Assembly (NCBI GenBank): GCA_964449565.1
Contig: CAYUZB010000001.1
Span: forward strand, 50,992 to 114,991
DNA: 64,000 bases
Reading direction: 5' to 3'
Origin: Granulosicoccus sp964449565
GTDB taxonomy: Bacteria > Pseudomonadota > Gammaproteobacteria > Granulosicoccales > Granulosicoccaceae
Shown: piece after piece, positions 54,800 to 63,385 of the stretch
How the letters are laid out: each line of letters starts with the position of its first letter
Position numbering within the stretch: position 1 is the stretch's first letter
Program-made: the position numbers and the translations under genes
The notes under the pieces: generated by a model
What the model saw: only the letters and a program-made list of their open reading frames with translations
Told to the model about the DNA's origin: nothing
Database searches by the model: none

Positions 54800-56902
54800 T
54801 CAGTTCTCCGGCAATATATCTGGCAAGAAGGTCGTGATTGCCGGGAAGTTCCACAGGATGATCAGGCCTACTACCTGAATCAGGACAAACGGCCAGATAC
54901 CCCGATAGATGTCACCGGTTGTCACTGACGGTGGTGCCACCCCGCGTAAATAAAACAATGCGAAACCAAATGGCGGCGTGATGAAGGAGGTTTGCAAATT
55001 CACCGCAATCAAAATGGTGATCCACTCAGGCGGCATCAAGGCAGGATCAGCGGCATAGATAACCGGACCGACGATTGGGATCACGATAAAGATGATCTCG
55101 ATGAAATCAAGCACGAAACCCAGAACAAAAAGAACCGCCATGACAACGAGTAGTAGCACGCGCGGGTCTTCAACACTTCTCAAGACTTCCTGGATGTAGT
55201 GTTCACCACCATAGCTACGCACTGTCAGACTCAAAAACAATGACGCAATCAGAATCACGAACACCATGCTGGTGACTTTGGTCGTCTCACGCACAACCGC
55301 TGACATCACATTCTTGCCAATCAAAACCCAAATTGAAAACAACAGACCAAACACGGCAACGTGATACGCGATCATGGTGACCCAGATGGCGATCTGGTTT
55401 TCAGTGGTAATGGTGTCCAGTGTCAGGCGCAAATCAAAGTTGCCACGCATCAGCAACAGGACGACGACGGCAAATGCGGCCCAGATAATCACCCGACTGG
55501 CTGCCTTGTTACCATCGGATAAACGGGCAGCGGCCAGCATGATAGCCCCTGCCGCACCTAGTGCTGCCGCTGGTGTAGGGCTGGTCACTCCACCTAGTAT
55601 CGACCCAAGCACTGATACGATCAGGATTACCGGTGGGGACACAACACGTAGCACATCAATATTTTGTAAACGACCAACCGCAGTCTTCAAGCCATACAGA
55701 ATCATCAACGTCGGAATAGCATAGGAAAGAAAGCGTTGTCCGGAGGATTCCTCTGCACTCAGAACAAAGATATCAACGAGCACATAACAAATAACACCAA
55801 GCAGACCCACCAGTAAGGGATAACGCTCGTAGTGTGGTTGAAAGCAATACGCCAGCATCAGCACAAAGACGGCGCCGGTCACGACACTCATGGTGCCGTG
55901 CGATATCAAGCCACCCGCTGAGGCAAGAGATTGATCAGACACGACCCCGAATTTGGTCAGCGCAAACCACGCGACAACACACAGAACCAGGGGTCCTAGC
56001 GCCATCGCAACAAGCAAGCCCGTGCGGTTACCGTAGTGTTCTGCGACATTGAACTTGTCAGAGTCAGTATCGGCAAGCTTGATCGGCGGTGCTGATGACG
56101 GCTTGAACATCGCGTAGGCAAACGCATAGACTGCGTACAACAATGCCAGTACGACGCCAGGAATAAAGGCTGCCTTGAACAGAGTTCCCGTTGACAGTAC
56201 TGCCGGCTCACCCAGCATTTCTATAACCGTCACCCCCAATTCGTTGGCGCGATTTTCCTGACCAATCGAATACATGTCACCGACGATGGAACCAAGCAGA
56301 ACGATGACAATAGAGGGTGGAATGATCTGACCCAAAGTCCCTGACGTTGCAATGACCCCGGTGGCCAATGACTTCGAATAACCGGCGCGCAGCATGGTTG
56401 GCAAGGCAATCAAACCCATCGTCACAACCGTTGCCCCAACCACACCGGTGCTTGCCGCCAACAGCGTTCCAACGAGCACAACCGCTATGGCAAGACCACC
56501 CGGCAGACTGCCGAAGGTACGCGCCATGGTAGTCAACAAATCTTCGGCGATGCGTGATCGTTCCAGCGCTATACCCATCAGAACGAACAGCGGCACCGCA
56601 AGCAATGTTTCAACATTGCCGCCAAAGGCGCGCGTGAAAACACCGGTCGACCATGTAGACAAGGTCGACAACATGGCCCCATCCCAGCCGTTAGGTAGCA
56701 CAGGAACAATTTCTTCAACACCGTTTCGATCAACGATCGTGTAAAGCAGCCCAGCGTGGCTCATGAACGCGATGATTGCGAAACTGATGAACGCAGACCC
56801 CGCTATCGCAAAGGCCACTGGAAAGCCTGACAATATTCCGATGAACAAACACGCGAACGTGATGATCAAGGAAATCTCGATACCATTTAATCCAAAGATC
56901 AT
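54800..56902 (-). CDS. TRAP transporter large permease (DctM), oversized
   Basis: The catalytic membrane subunit of a TRAP importer, here 700 residues against a usual ~430. The N-terminal part has normal DctM motifs (FPVAFAIAGSAF, GNVETLLAVPLFVLMGIALERS, GTLGQIIPPSIVIVLLGS). The C-terminal part (VLDFIEIIFIVIPIVGPVI, ITPPFGFALFYLRGVAPP) is also normal. The extra ~270 residues (about 275-545) are inserted between them and contain several additional hydrophobic segments. This larger form is known in TRAP permeases linked to 2-oxo acid or mannitol/chloroaromatic-type systems. It lies 15 bases after dctQ. Confidence 0.85.
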   Translation of the reverse strand: MIFGLNGIEISLIITFACLFIGILSGFPVAFAIAGSAFISFAIIAFMSHAGLLYTIVDRNGVEEIVPVLPNGWDGAMLSTLSTWSTGVFTRAFGGNVETLLAVPLFVLMGIALERSRIAEDLLTTMARTFGSLPGGLAIAVVLVGTLLAASTGVVGATVVTMGLIALPTMLRAGYSKSLATGVIATSGTLGQIIPPSIVIVLLGSIVGDMYSIGQENRANELGVTVIEMLGEPAVLSTGTLFKAAFIPGVVLALLYAVYAFAYAMFKPSSAPPIKLADTDSDKFNVAEHYGNRTGLLVAMALGPLVLCVVAWFALTKFGVVSDQSLASAGGLISHGTMSVVTGAVFVLMLAYCFQPHYERYPLLVGLLGVICYVLVDIFVLSAEESSGQRFLSYAIPTLMILYGLKTAVGRLQNIDVLRVVSPPVILIVSVLGSILGGVTSPTPAAALGAAGAIMLAAARLSDGNKAASRVIIWAAFAVVVLLLMRGNFDLRLTLDTITTENQIAIWVTMIAYHVAVFGLLFSIWVLIGKNVMSAVVRETTKVTSMVFVILIASLFLSLTVRSYGGEHYIQEVLRSVEDPRVLLLVVMAVLFVLGFVLDFIEIIFIVIPIVGPVIYAADPALMPPEWITILIAVNLQTSFITPPFGFALFYLRGVAPPSVTTGDIYRGIWPFVLIQVVGLIILWNFPAITTFLPDILPEN

Positions 56903-56917
56903 GATTCAGCGACTCCT

Positions 56918-57883
56918 CTAACGACCGGTATACGGTGCGTTGAAGTCGACGACACCCGACGCGTTTGGTGGATCTAACGGCAAATCCTCTTGAACTGGTT
57001 CGTTCATATCCACTTCGACCTGACTGGCAGCGACCTCTTCACTCATAGGTGTCACCCGTGGATGGGATTCAACCTCTCCTTCCGGTGATCGCAATGCCCA
57101 GATATTGCGCAGCAGAAAAGCTACCGCTTGCAGGAAGAGCAAAGCCGCAAAAAATATGATGATGGCCTTGAAGGCCCATACCCAGGTAAATTCTGCGGTT
57201 CCGGATGACTCGAATTTGAATCCGCGCCAGCTAGCTTTTTCGGAAAAGATATTCATGGGACGTTGCTTAAACGTCGAATTGGTTGCGGTTGGCCAGGCAA
57301 ACCACCACAACAGGATCGTGACTGGCAACATGAAAAACAATGAACCAAGAAGGTCCATGATCCTCTGCATACGATTACTCAGATTGCCGTAGACCAGGTC
57401 AACTCGTACATGCCCGCCTTCAATAAAGGTGTATGCAGAGGCAAACGCAATAAGCACGGCATTGTAAAACTTGAGCTGACCAGATAACCATTGCAACTCG
57501 TTGTTGGACAGCTGCAAACCGAACGGAGAAAAAAGTAATTCATTACCACGAAATACCTGCCCCATCACGATGATCAGCACTTGCTGGAACATCAACAACA
57601 GCACAAACCACGACGTGAAATGTCCGATGCTACGATTAAACCCTTCAATACCAAGTACGGTGGCTTTAAGAAAACGTTTACTGTACAGACCCAAAACGAT
57701 AAGCAAGATAACCAAGCTCAACATCATGTACAGGAATTCGACTGACTGACCGGCAAGCGTCAAGGCACTCATGCGTGCCTTGAGTGTGCCAAGCTGCCAC
57801 CATTGCCACACATGCCAAGGTAACAACACCAAGTCGACCAGACCACCGGCCAGGCCTTTAAGAGCAGCAAGAAGGAAGGACAA
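56918..57883 (-). CDS. TRAP transporter small permease (DctQ), extended
   Basis: A protein of 321 residues with five predicted membrane helices and a hydrophilic C-terminal tail (EVESHPRVTPMSEEVAASQVEV...); DctQ is usually 160-220 residues. Helical pairs match the DctQ family (FIEGGHVRVDLVYGNLSNRMQRIMDLLGSLFFMLP). It starts about 100 bases after the binding-protein stop, with a hairpin between them, and lies 15 bases before dctM. Confidence 0.82.
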   Translation of the reverse strand: MSFLLAALKGLAGGLVDLVLLPWHVWQWWQLGTLKARMSALTLAGQSVEFLYMMLSLVILLIVLGLYSKRFLKATVLGIEGFNRSIGHFTSWFVLLLMFQQVLIIVMGQVFRGNELLFSPFGLQLSNNELQWLSGQLKFYNAVLIAFASAYTFIEGGHVRVDLVYGNLSNRMQRIMDLLGSLFFMLPVTILLWWFAWPTATNSTFKQRPMNIFSEKASWRGFKFESSGTAEFTWVWAFKAIIIFFAALLFLQAVAFLLRNIWALRSPEGEVESHPRVTPMSEEVAASQVEVDMNEPVQEDLPLDPPNASGVVDFNAPYTGR

Positions 57884-57924
57884 ATCAGCCTCCGACAGGA
57901 GAAAAACAGTAAACCGGAAACGAA

Positions 57925-57948
57925 AACGGGCCCTTGAACGGGCCCGTT
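57925..57948 (-). terminator. Hairpin attenuator/terminator between the TRAP binding-protein gene and dctQ
   Basis: A perfect 9-bp stem AACGGGCCC / GGGCCCGTT with a 6-base loop, followed on the minus strand by TTTTCGTTT. Same position as the hairpin in the Liv-type operon: just after the receptor gene, before the permease genes. Confidence 0.7.
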
Positions 57949-57986
57949 AACGTCGATACGTACATACCTTATGGGCTATTTAAAAC

Positions 57987-59081
57987 TTACCCGAGAACCC
58001 TATCACGCTGAGTTGTGTAAGCGCGATCTGACAAATCAGTCCAGCGAGACGACAGTTTCATACTGGCCCTGACTGAATCATGGATCTTGGCGAAAAGTTC
58101 GTCATCCATGTTCTCTTCCAGCACTTCAGTAGATGCCTTGCCAAACGCATCCCAGACATCATCAGGGAATTCTTTAGTTTCAACACCACCGGAGACCAGT
58201 CGATCCAAGGCCTGAGAGTTATTCGCGAGAAACTGATGGAGAGTGAATTGGTTCGACTCAGCCGACGCAATTTCGATCATCTTTTGATGTGGGGCTGACA
58301 GTTTTGCCCAACGATCAGCGTTAACAGATACCGACAGGCCAGCGCCTGGCTCATGGAAACCAGAGGTGTAGAAGATCTTGGTGATTTCTTGAAACCCAGC
58401 CTTTTCATCAGCCCAAGGACCAATCCACTCGGTGCCGTCGATCGCACCAGAAGCAAGTGCTTGATACACCTCAGAGCCTGGCAATGCTTGTACTGACGCA
58501 CCAAGCTTGCCGAGCGCTTTGCCGCCCAGGCCAGGCATACGAAATTTGAGACCTTTGAAATCGTCAGCGCTATTGATTTCCTCACGGAACCAACCACCCG
58601 CCTGCGCACCGGTGTTACCAGCGAGGAATGATACGAGACCAAATTCTTCACCCAGTTCACGGTGCATCTCGTGACCGCCCATGTGGTAGTACCAGTTGTG
58701 CAGCTCAGGTGCTGTCATGCCAAAAGGCACCGCGGTAAAGAAAGCAAAAGCGGGATGTTGGCCGACGTAATAGTAGTCAGCGGCGTGGTACATATCCGCC
58801 TGACCTGACGTTACCGCATCAAACTGACCAAAGCCCGATACCAGTTCGCCATTTGCCTTGAGGTCGATTTCAAGGGTACCGTCAGACATGGCATTGACGC
58901 TATCAGCGAAACGCTGCGCCGCATCGTGTACACCCGCAAGACCACGACCCCAGCTGGTGACCAGAACCAGCTTCTCGCGACCTTGTGAGATTGCCGGCGC
59001 AGAGGTTATCAGCCCCGTACCCGCAACCGCAGCGCCGGCGGCAGCTCCAGCTCCGGTTTTCAGAAAATGACGACGTGACAT
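57987..59081 (-). CDS. TRAP transporter substrate-binding protein (DctP/TakP-like), Tat-exported
   Basis: A protein of 364 residues. The N-terminus is a twin-arginine signal (SRRHFLKTGAGAAAGAAVAG). The mature part resembles TakP-type receptors for 2-oxo acids and related monocarboxylates (WGRGLAGVHDAAQRFADSV; GSEVYQALASGAIDGTEWIGPWADEKAG). A ribosome site GAGAGGA precedes the ATG. First gene of the TRAP operon. Ligand class is inferred from the family only. Confidence 0.87.
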   Translation of the reverse strand: MSRRHFLKTGAGAAAGAAVAGTGLITSAPAISQGREKLVLVTSWGRGLAGVHDAAQRFADSVNAMSDGTLEIDLKANGELVSGFGQFDAVTSGQADMYHAADYYYVGQHPAFAFFTAVPFGMTAPELHNWYYHMGGHEMHRELGEEFGLVSFLAGNTGAQAGGWFREEINSADDFKGLKFRMPGLGGKALGKLGASVQALPGSEVYQALASGAIDGTEWIGPWADEKAGFQEITKIFYTSGFHEPGAGLSVSVNADRWAKLSAPHQKMIEIASAESNQFTLHQFLANNSQALDRLVSGGVETKEFPDDVWDAFGKASTEVLEENMDDELFAKIHDSVRASMKLSSRWTDLSDRAYTTQRDRVLG

Positions 59082-59486
59082 AGGAAATCCTCTCTCAAAA
59101 TTGATTGTTGATAGTTTTCGCCCAGACTCAGGGTTTCAGGCGGCCCACCGGGTGACCTGTGCCGCCCTGACACAGGTTAATGTAGCTTAAGTGCATCATT
59201 GACGTCCACTAGATACGTCAACCGATAGGCGTCGAAACCTAACACAGCGGTAATGTAAACAGGCAAAATGTTGCGTAGATCACACGCAACTCAGCGATTT
59301 ACTCTACGAGCACACGAAAACAGGCAAGTTTCTTTACAGATTTGTTGTTTAATGACAACAGGAGCAGATGTAATGTAAAGACCGCTAGTTTTGACGCCGC
59401 TAGGCTTGAAACTTGAGGTTGTTTTAGTTGCGATCACAGTCCAGACTTTCAAGATCGAAAGCTTTAGCGTTGGGGAGTTGTACCTT
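59082..59486. other. Intergenic promoter region of the TRAP operon and a small secreted-protein gene
   Basis: About 400 bases. On the minus strand the TRAP leader can form two overlapping, mutually exclusive GC-rich hairpins (59139-59166 and 59156-59176). A 6-bp inverted repeat with a 6-base spacer lies at 59343-59360. No gene is convincing. The promoters themselves are not fixed. Confidence 0.4.
59343..59360. promoter_or_regulatory. Candidate operator upstream of the TRAP operon
   Basis: The inverted repeat TGTTGT-N6-ACAACA is about 260 bases upstream of the TRAP receptor start. It could be the binding site of a FadR/GntR-type or other dimeric regulator; none is encoded nearby. Confidence 0.3.
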
Positions 59487-59492
59487 GTGAGA

Positions 59493-59873
59493 ATGTCGGT
59501 CAATTATCGGCAGAAGTGTTTACTGATAGCTGCGCTGGCGTCACTCGCCAGTAGCGCGACATCGTCTGTCGCCCAGATCTCTATTGCTACTCAGCTCACG
59601 GAAGTCCAACGTGGCACGGTCGACGGACGAGACATTCTGACCGTGCACATCGGTGGCCAGGAAGTGGGGCCCGCCGCCTGTCGTGGCACCATGCTCAGGG
59701 TCGATACCGGCAGTTTTGACGACATCAATCGTCAGGAAGAAATCGAAACCGTCGCCCTGTCCGCCATGCTGAGCTCCGATTCGGTAATCATCACCGTGTC
59801 CCTGGATGGCGACGATTGCATTGACGGCAAGCCGACCTTTACCGATTTATACCTGCTACCCAAAAGCCTCTAA
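59493..59873 (+). CDS. Small secreted protein of unknown function
   Basis: 126 residues from the ATG at 59493, or 128 from a GTG at 59487 that sits better behind GGGGAG. The signal peptide (LLIAALASLASSATSSVA) ends near residue 26. The mature ~100 residues are beta-rich (TVDGRDILTVHIGGQEVG, IITVSLDGDDC) with a likely disulfide between Cys in AACRG and Cys in GDDCID. No family recognised. It converges with and overlaps the aldolase gene by 4 bases. Confidence 0.65.
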   Translation: MSVNYRQKCLLIAALASLASSATSSVAQISIATQLTEVQRGTVDGRDILTVHIGGQEVGPAACRGTMLRVDTGSFDDINRQEEIETVALSAMLSSDSVIITVSLDGDDCIDGKPTFTDLYLLPKSL

Positions 59874-60628
59874 AGAAAACGCCGGTTATTCCTGACATCT
59901 GCTGACATTGCTTCGCGCAGCATGCCAATGTCACTGCCACTGAACACCAGATCAAACCCGGCTTGAAACAGGGTCTCGCTATTGGCGTTCGGTGTAGTCA
60001 GCGTCGACAATGGCTTACCGCAGGCCTTCACAGTCGCCATGACCGCTTTGATCGCGGCCTGGACGTCTGGATGATCAGGGCTTGCAAGGTGGCCCAGGCT
60101 GCCGGCCAGATCGAAGGGCCCTATAAAGAGTGCGTCGACGCCATCGGTATTGGCAATGACCTCCACGGCCTCGACGGCAGCCGCTGTTTCGATTTGCAAC
60201 ATCAATAGAAAATTCTGACGATAGTTATCAAGGTAATCCGCCGTATTCACCCCATAGCCGGTCGCTCGAACAATACTGGCTGCCATGCCGCGAGTACCTT
60301 GCGGGGCATAGACCGCTGCATTTGCCAGTGCAAGCGCTTCCTCACCATTGTTGACCATGGGTACCATCGCACCATCGGCTCCCATATCCATCAGGCGACC
60401 GATCCATTCGGGCTGCTTGTCCGGCACCCGTACGATGGCTTTTGCACCCGAGGACTGAACCGCCCGAATAACCGGCAGCGCGTTATCCAGACTCGACGGG
60501 CTGTGCTCCATGTCGATCATCGCGTAGCCATAGCCACAGTTTCCAACGAGTTCAGCCACGACCGGATCAAACAGATTGATCCAGCAGCCGTCCGCTGGCA
60601 TCGGATACTTTGCCTGAGAATTTGCCAT
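59870..60628 (-). CDS. HpcH/HpaI-type aldolase (2-keto-3-deoxy acid aldolase family)
   Basis: A protein of 252 residues from the ATG at 60628, preceded by AGGAAA; an upstream extension is rejected. Phosphoenolpyruvate/pyruvate TIM-barrel: GYGYAMIDMEHSPSS, VRVPDKQPEWIGRLMDMGADGAMVPMV, LQIETAAAVEAVEVIANTDGVDALFIGPFDLAGSLG. The metal-binding Glu and Asp in IETAAA and GPFDLAGS are present. It cleaves 2-oxo-4-hydroxy acids to pyruvate and an aldehyde. No catabolic operon surrounds it. Confidence 0.88.
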   Translation of the reverse strand: MANSQAKYPMPADGCWINLFDPVVAELVGNCGYGYAMIDMEHSPSSLDNALPVIRAVQSSGAKAIVRVPDKQPEWIGRLMDMGADGAMVPMVNNGEEALALANAAVYAPQGTRGMAASIVRATGYGVNTADYLDNYRQNFLLMLQIETAAAVEAVEVIANTDGVDALFIGPFDLAGSLGHLASPDHPDVQAAIKAVMATVKACGKPLSTLTTPNANSETLFQAGFDLVFSGSDIGMLREAMSADVRNNRRFL

Positions 60629-60675
60629 GGGGTGGTTTCCTGGGTTTTTGGGTGATTCGAGCGGACCGGTTGCGG

Positions 60676-60764
60676 GTTTGTGGATGTCCACAACAGCTCA
60701 CAACAACGGCTGCTGCCGTTTTATGGGTGTCCAATGCTGCTGCCCGTTTGTGGGTGTCCAAAAC
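60676..60764. repeat. Cluster of three dispersed-motif units (TTGTGGGTGTCCAAAA)
   Basis: Units at 60678-60693 (TTGTGGATGTCCACAA, 14/16), 60721-60736 (TTATGGGTGTCCAATG, 13/16) and 60748-60763 (exact). Units two and three are each preceded by GCTGCTGCC, so the spacing is semi-regular (43 and 27 bases). The first unit is itself an inverted repeat (TTGTGGA / TCCACAA). Noncoding, between divergent genes. Confidence 0.8.
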
Positions 60765-60822
60765 CGCAGCTCTCGAGGGTAGGCAAATGTCTGCCAGTGA
60801 TCAATCCCTGATAAGATGGGAA

Positions 60823-60828
60823 TATAAT
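60823..60828 (+). promoter_or_regulatory. Candidate -10 box (TATAAT) for the DUF6502-like operon
   Basis: A perfect TATAAT lies 88 bases upstream of the start at 60917, within TGGGA-N6-TCCCA. No good -35 hexamer was found at the expected distance. Confidence 0.4.
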
Positions 60829-60916
60829 CCCAATGCAGCCCTGACATGGGTTCAACGGCACACTTTTGATCCCGGAAGACATCTAGAATACCCGCAGTTC
60901 TGTCGTCTGAAATCAC

Positions 60917-61723
60917 ATGCACCAATCCCTGCAAAAAGCTGTAACTCGCGTTCTGGCGCCATTGGTGCGATTGCTGTTGCGACATGGGGTGTCACATGCC
61001 GAATTCTGCAATTGGGCCAAGCAAACTTATATCGAAGTGGCCGAAGCAGATTTCGGCATCGAAAACAAACCACCCACCGTCTCGCGCATCGCTATCGTCA
61101 CCGGCATCAATCGCAAGGAAGTCAAACGAATTCGTGAACTACCCAGCGATGTGGACACAGGCGTCGCCAAGCACAACCGTGCAATACGTGTCGTTACCGG
61201 CTGGCTGCAAGATCAGGCTTTTCAAACCCCTAGCGGTAAACCCGAAATTCTCACTTACGGTGATCCCGAAGACACATTCAATCAACTGGTAAAACGTCAC
61301 GGCGGTGATGTTCCGGCACGCGCCATGCTCGACGAACTCGAACGCGTTGGCACGGTTAAAAATGAGAATGGCAAGGTAACCCTGCTGCACAAAGGTTATG
61401 TACCACACGAAAGCGAATCGGCATTGCTCGACATCTTCGCCACCAGCGCAACCGATCTTCTGACCACTCTTGATTACAACCTCTCGACCAGTGACCAAAG
61501 GCGTATGCAAATGAGTGTCGCCTACGACGACGTGACTGAAGAAGGTGTCAAGGCTTTTCGTGAGCTGAGTGCAACGGAGGCGATGAAGATGTTACGAGTA
61601 CTGGACAAATCATTGTCTCGCTATGATCGAGAAGCAAATCCATCTGTGACTGGTGAAGGGCGTTATCGCACTGGCCTCGGCTTGTATCTGATCGAAGAAA
61701 ATCTCGATGAGGATAAATCATGA
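60917..61723 (+). CDS. DUF6502-like protein
   Basis: A soluble protein of 268 residues. The start LQKAVTRVLAPLVRLLLRHGVSHAEFCNWAKQTYIEVAE and the following PTVSRIAIVTGINRKEVKRIRE (a winged-helix-like segment, about 55-76) fit the DUF6502 family; I assign it from memory of such motifs. Function unknown; DNA or RNA binding is possible. Its stop overlaps the start of the lipoprotein gene (ATGA), so both form an operon. Confidence 0.75.
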   Translation: MHQSLQKAVTRVLAPLVRLLLRHGVSHAEFCNWAKQTYIEVAEADFGIENKPPTVSRIAIVTGINRKEVKRIRELPSDVDTGVAKHNRAIRVVTGWLQDQAFQTPSGKPEILTYGDPEDTFNQLVKRHGGDVPARAMLDELERVGTVKNENGKVTLLHKGYVPHESESALLDIFATSATDLLTTLDYNLSTSDQRRMQMSVAYDDVTEEGVKAFRELSATEAMKMLRVLDKSLSRYDREANPSVTGEGRYRTGLGLYLIEENLDEDKS

Positions 61724-62514
61724 CTATTTCCAAGCGAACGCTCAAGCAGCTGGTTTTTCTTGCGCTGACTCTGCCATTGTCCGCTTGCGGTGGCGGCCTG
61801 TTTGGCACGAGCGACGGTAGCCCTATTGGGACAGTGGATATCAACGTTCCACCGGCGAACGTGAACGCAATGGACACAGCAAGCTTCATGAACCTCGATG
61901 TGGTTACGGAGGAAACCGATGCCTTGGTCAATGTACTGAACTACAGCACATCAAATCTCGTGGTGCGTGTCGATACATCGAACAGTGACAGCGAGATAAT
62001 CGCCGCAGGTAGCAATAGTACGATACTGAGAATTGCACCTGATACTCACGTTTTGACACTGCTTGATAGTGAGGATTCGACAGTGTTTACGTTCGAGCCA
62101 TTTACGGTAGCCGCGCAAAGTCTGTCAACGATCATTGTTCGCGAATCAGGTTCCGCTATCAGAGTTGATGCGGTCAGAACTGAAGTTATCGCCGACGATA
62201 CCGCTATCGCCAAAGTCCGCTTGATGCAAATTGGCAATCTCGGAGATGCAAGCCTTAACGGTGATGTGTCACTACTAGCAGGTGGGGACAATCCTGGTGT
62301 ATCAGATATCGTATTTACTGATCTTGATTTTAACGTCAATGCCATAACCGAGTATGTCATCGCAGGAAGTGGCGACTATGTGCTGAACGATGCCCAAGGT
62401 CGTGTGAGCGACACACCCATCACGCTTGATGGCGGTTCGGTCAATACCATTTTATTGATCGGACAAACAGAAACTGATGTTGTACTGCTCAGGGATTCGG
62501 ATCTGGTGAACTAG
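61720..62514 (+). CDS. Lipoprotein of unknown function, DUF4397-like
   Basis: A protein of 264 residues. The lipobox is LPLSAC (Cys at about residue 23), followed by GGG, which favours the outer membrane. The mature part is built of beta-strand repeats (VNVLNYSTSNLVVRVDTSN; DTHVLTLLDSEDSTVFTFEPFTVAAQSLSTIIV; RLMQIGNLGDASLNGDVSLL), resembling DUF4397 beta-sandwiches. It overlaps the DUF6502-like gene by 4 bases. Function unknown. Confidence 0.75.
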   Translation: MTISKRTLKQLVFLALTLPLSACGGGLFGTSDGSPIGTVDINVPPANVNAMDTASFMNLDVVTEETDALVNVLNYSTSNLVVRVDTSNSDSEIIAAGSNSTILRIAPDTHVLTLLDSEDSTVFTFEPFTVAAQSLSTIIVRESGSAIRVDAVRTEVIADDTAIAKVRLMQIGNLGDASLNGDVSLLAGGDNPGVSDIVFTDLDFNVNAITEYVIAGSGDYVLNDAQGRVSDTPITLDGGSVNTILLIGQTETDVVLLRDSDLVN

Positions 62515-62579
62515 GGAATTCATAATTCCCGGCCGCATATCGTTATTACACAATGACTAAGCAATGAGCCCGTACTGGT

Positions 62580-63377
62580 TTATCGGCTGGCGGTTCTGGA
62601 TATGATCTTCGCCAGTTCGTCCAGGCCGTCAGTCAACGCGGCAGGGCCGGGTTGTAGTATGTTCACTGACTTGATCTCATGTAGGTCATTGTTCTTTACT
62701 GCGGTGATCACATCCCAGCCTGCACGCGCGGCAACTTTCTCTGGCCGGAATTTTTTACCACACCAGGAACCGATGATGACATCCGGGTTCGCATCGATGA
62801 CATCCTGCGCATCGGCAATAATGCGATCCTTGCCGTGCGACATCTGACCCAGTGGCGCGAAGCAATCCTCGCCCCCAGCAATACCAATCAGTTCCGACAC
62901 CCAGCGAATAGCTGAAATCATGGGTTCATCCCATTCTTCAAAATATACCCGAGGACGGAACGGCAATTGATTTGCCTGTTGTCCGATGCTATCGATCCGC
63001 TGAGCGTAAGTGTCCACAAGCGCTTGACCCTTTTCGCTGACACCGACGATACTGGAGAGCATCAGAATCATGTTAAGAATTTCCTGAACCGAGCGGTGAT
63101 TGAGCAGCAACACGTTTGCGCCACGTTGAATCAGCTCACGTGCGATATCAGCCTGAAGATCGGAAAAGCCTATAACCAGATCCGGAGACAGATCCAGAAT
63201 GCGTTCGATTTTGGCTGACGTGAAAGCCGAGACCTTGGGCTTATCCCGCCGAGCCTCGGGCGGGCGCACGGTGAACCCGGAGATACCAACGATGCGATCC
63301 TGCTCACCGAGCAAGTACAAGGTTTCCGTTGTCTCCTCAGTCAGGCAGACTATGCGTTCGGGATAGTGAGCTTGCAT
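62580..63377 (-). CDS. Cobalamin-binding-type periplasmic-binding-fold protein (BtuF-like), no signal peptide
   Basis: A protein of 265 residues from the ATG at 63377 (MQAHYPERIVCL). Helical-backbone receptor family: LVIGFSDLQADIARELIQRGANVLLLNHRS, PRVYFEEWDEPMIS, PDVIIGSWCGKKF. It lacks a signal peptide, as in the cytosolic branch of this family, so it is unlikely to be a normal ABC receptor. Ligand uncertain; vitamin B12 or an iron complex. Its start faces the reductase gene with only 8 bases between the two start codons. Confidence 0.82.
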   Translation of the reverse strand: MQAHYPERIVCLTEETTETLYLLGEQDRIVGISGFTVRPPEARRDKPKVSAFTSAKIERILDLSPDLVIGFSDLQADIARELIQRGANVLLLNHRSVQEILNMILMLSSIVGVSEKGQALVDTYAQRIDSIGQQANQLPFRPRVYFEEWDEPMISAIRWVSELIGIAGGEDCFAPLGQMSHGKDRIIADAQDVIDANPDVIIGSWCGKKFRPEKVAARAGWDVITAVKNNDLHEIKSVNILQPGPAALTDGLDELAKIISRTASR

Positions 63378-63385
63378 GTATTTGA

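Noticed and set aside
60676..60764. CRISPR-like array
   Set aside because: Only three degenerate units with unequal spacing (43 and 27 bases) and no cas genes; exact copies also occur elsewhere, including inside engB.
60610..61137. 175-codon plus-strand ORF over the repeat cluster
   Set aside because: Crosses the start of the DUF6502-like gene out of frame and translates the noncoding repeats (WVSN, WVSK).
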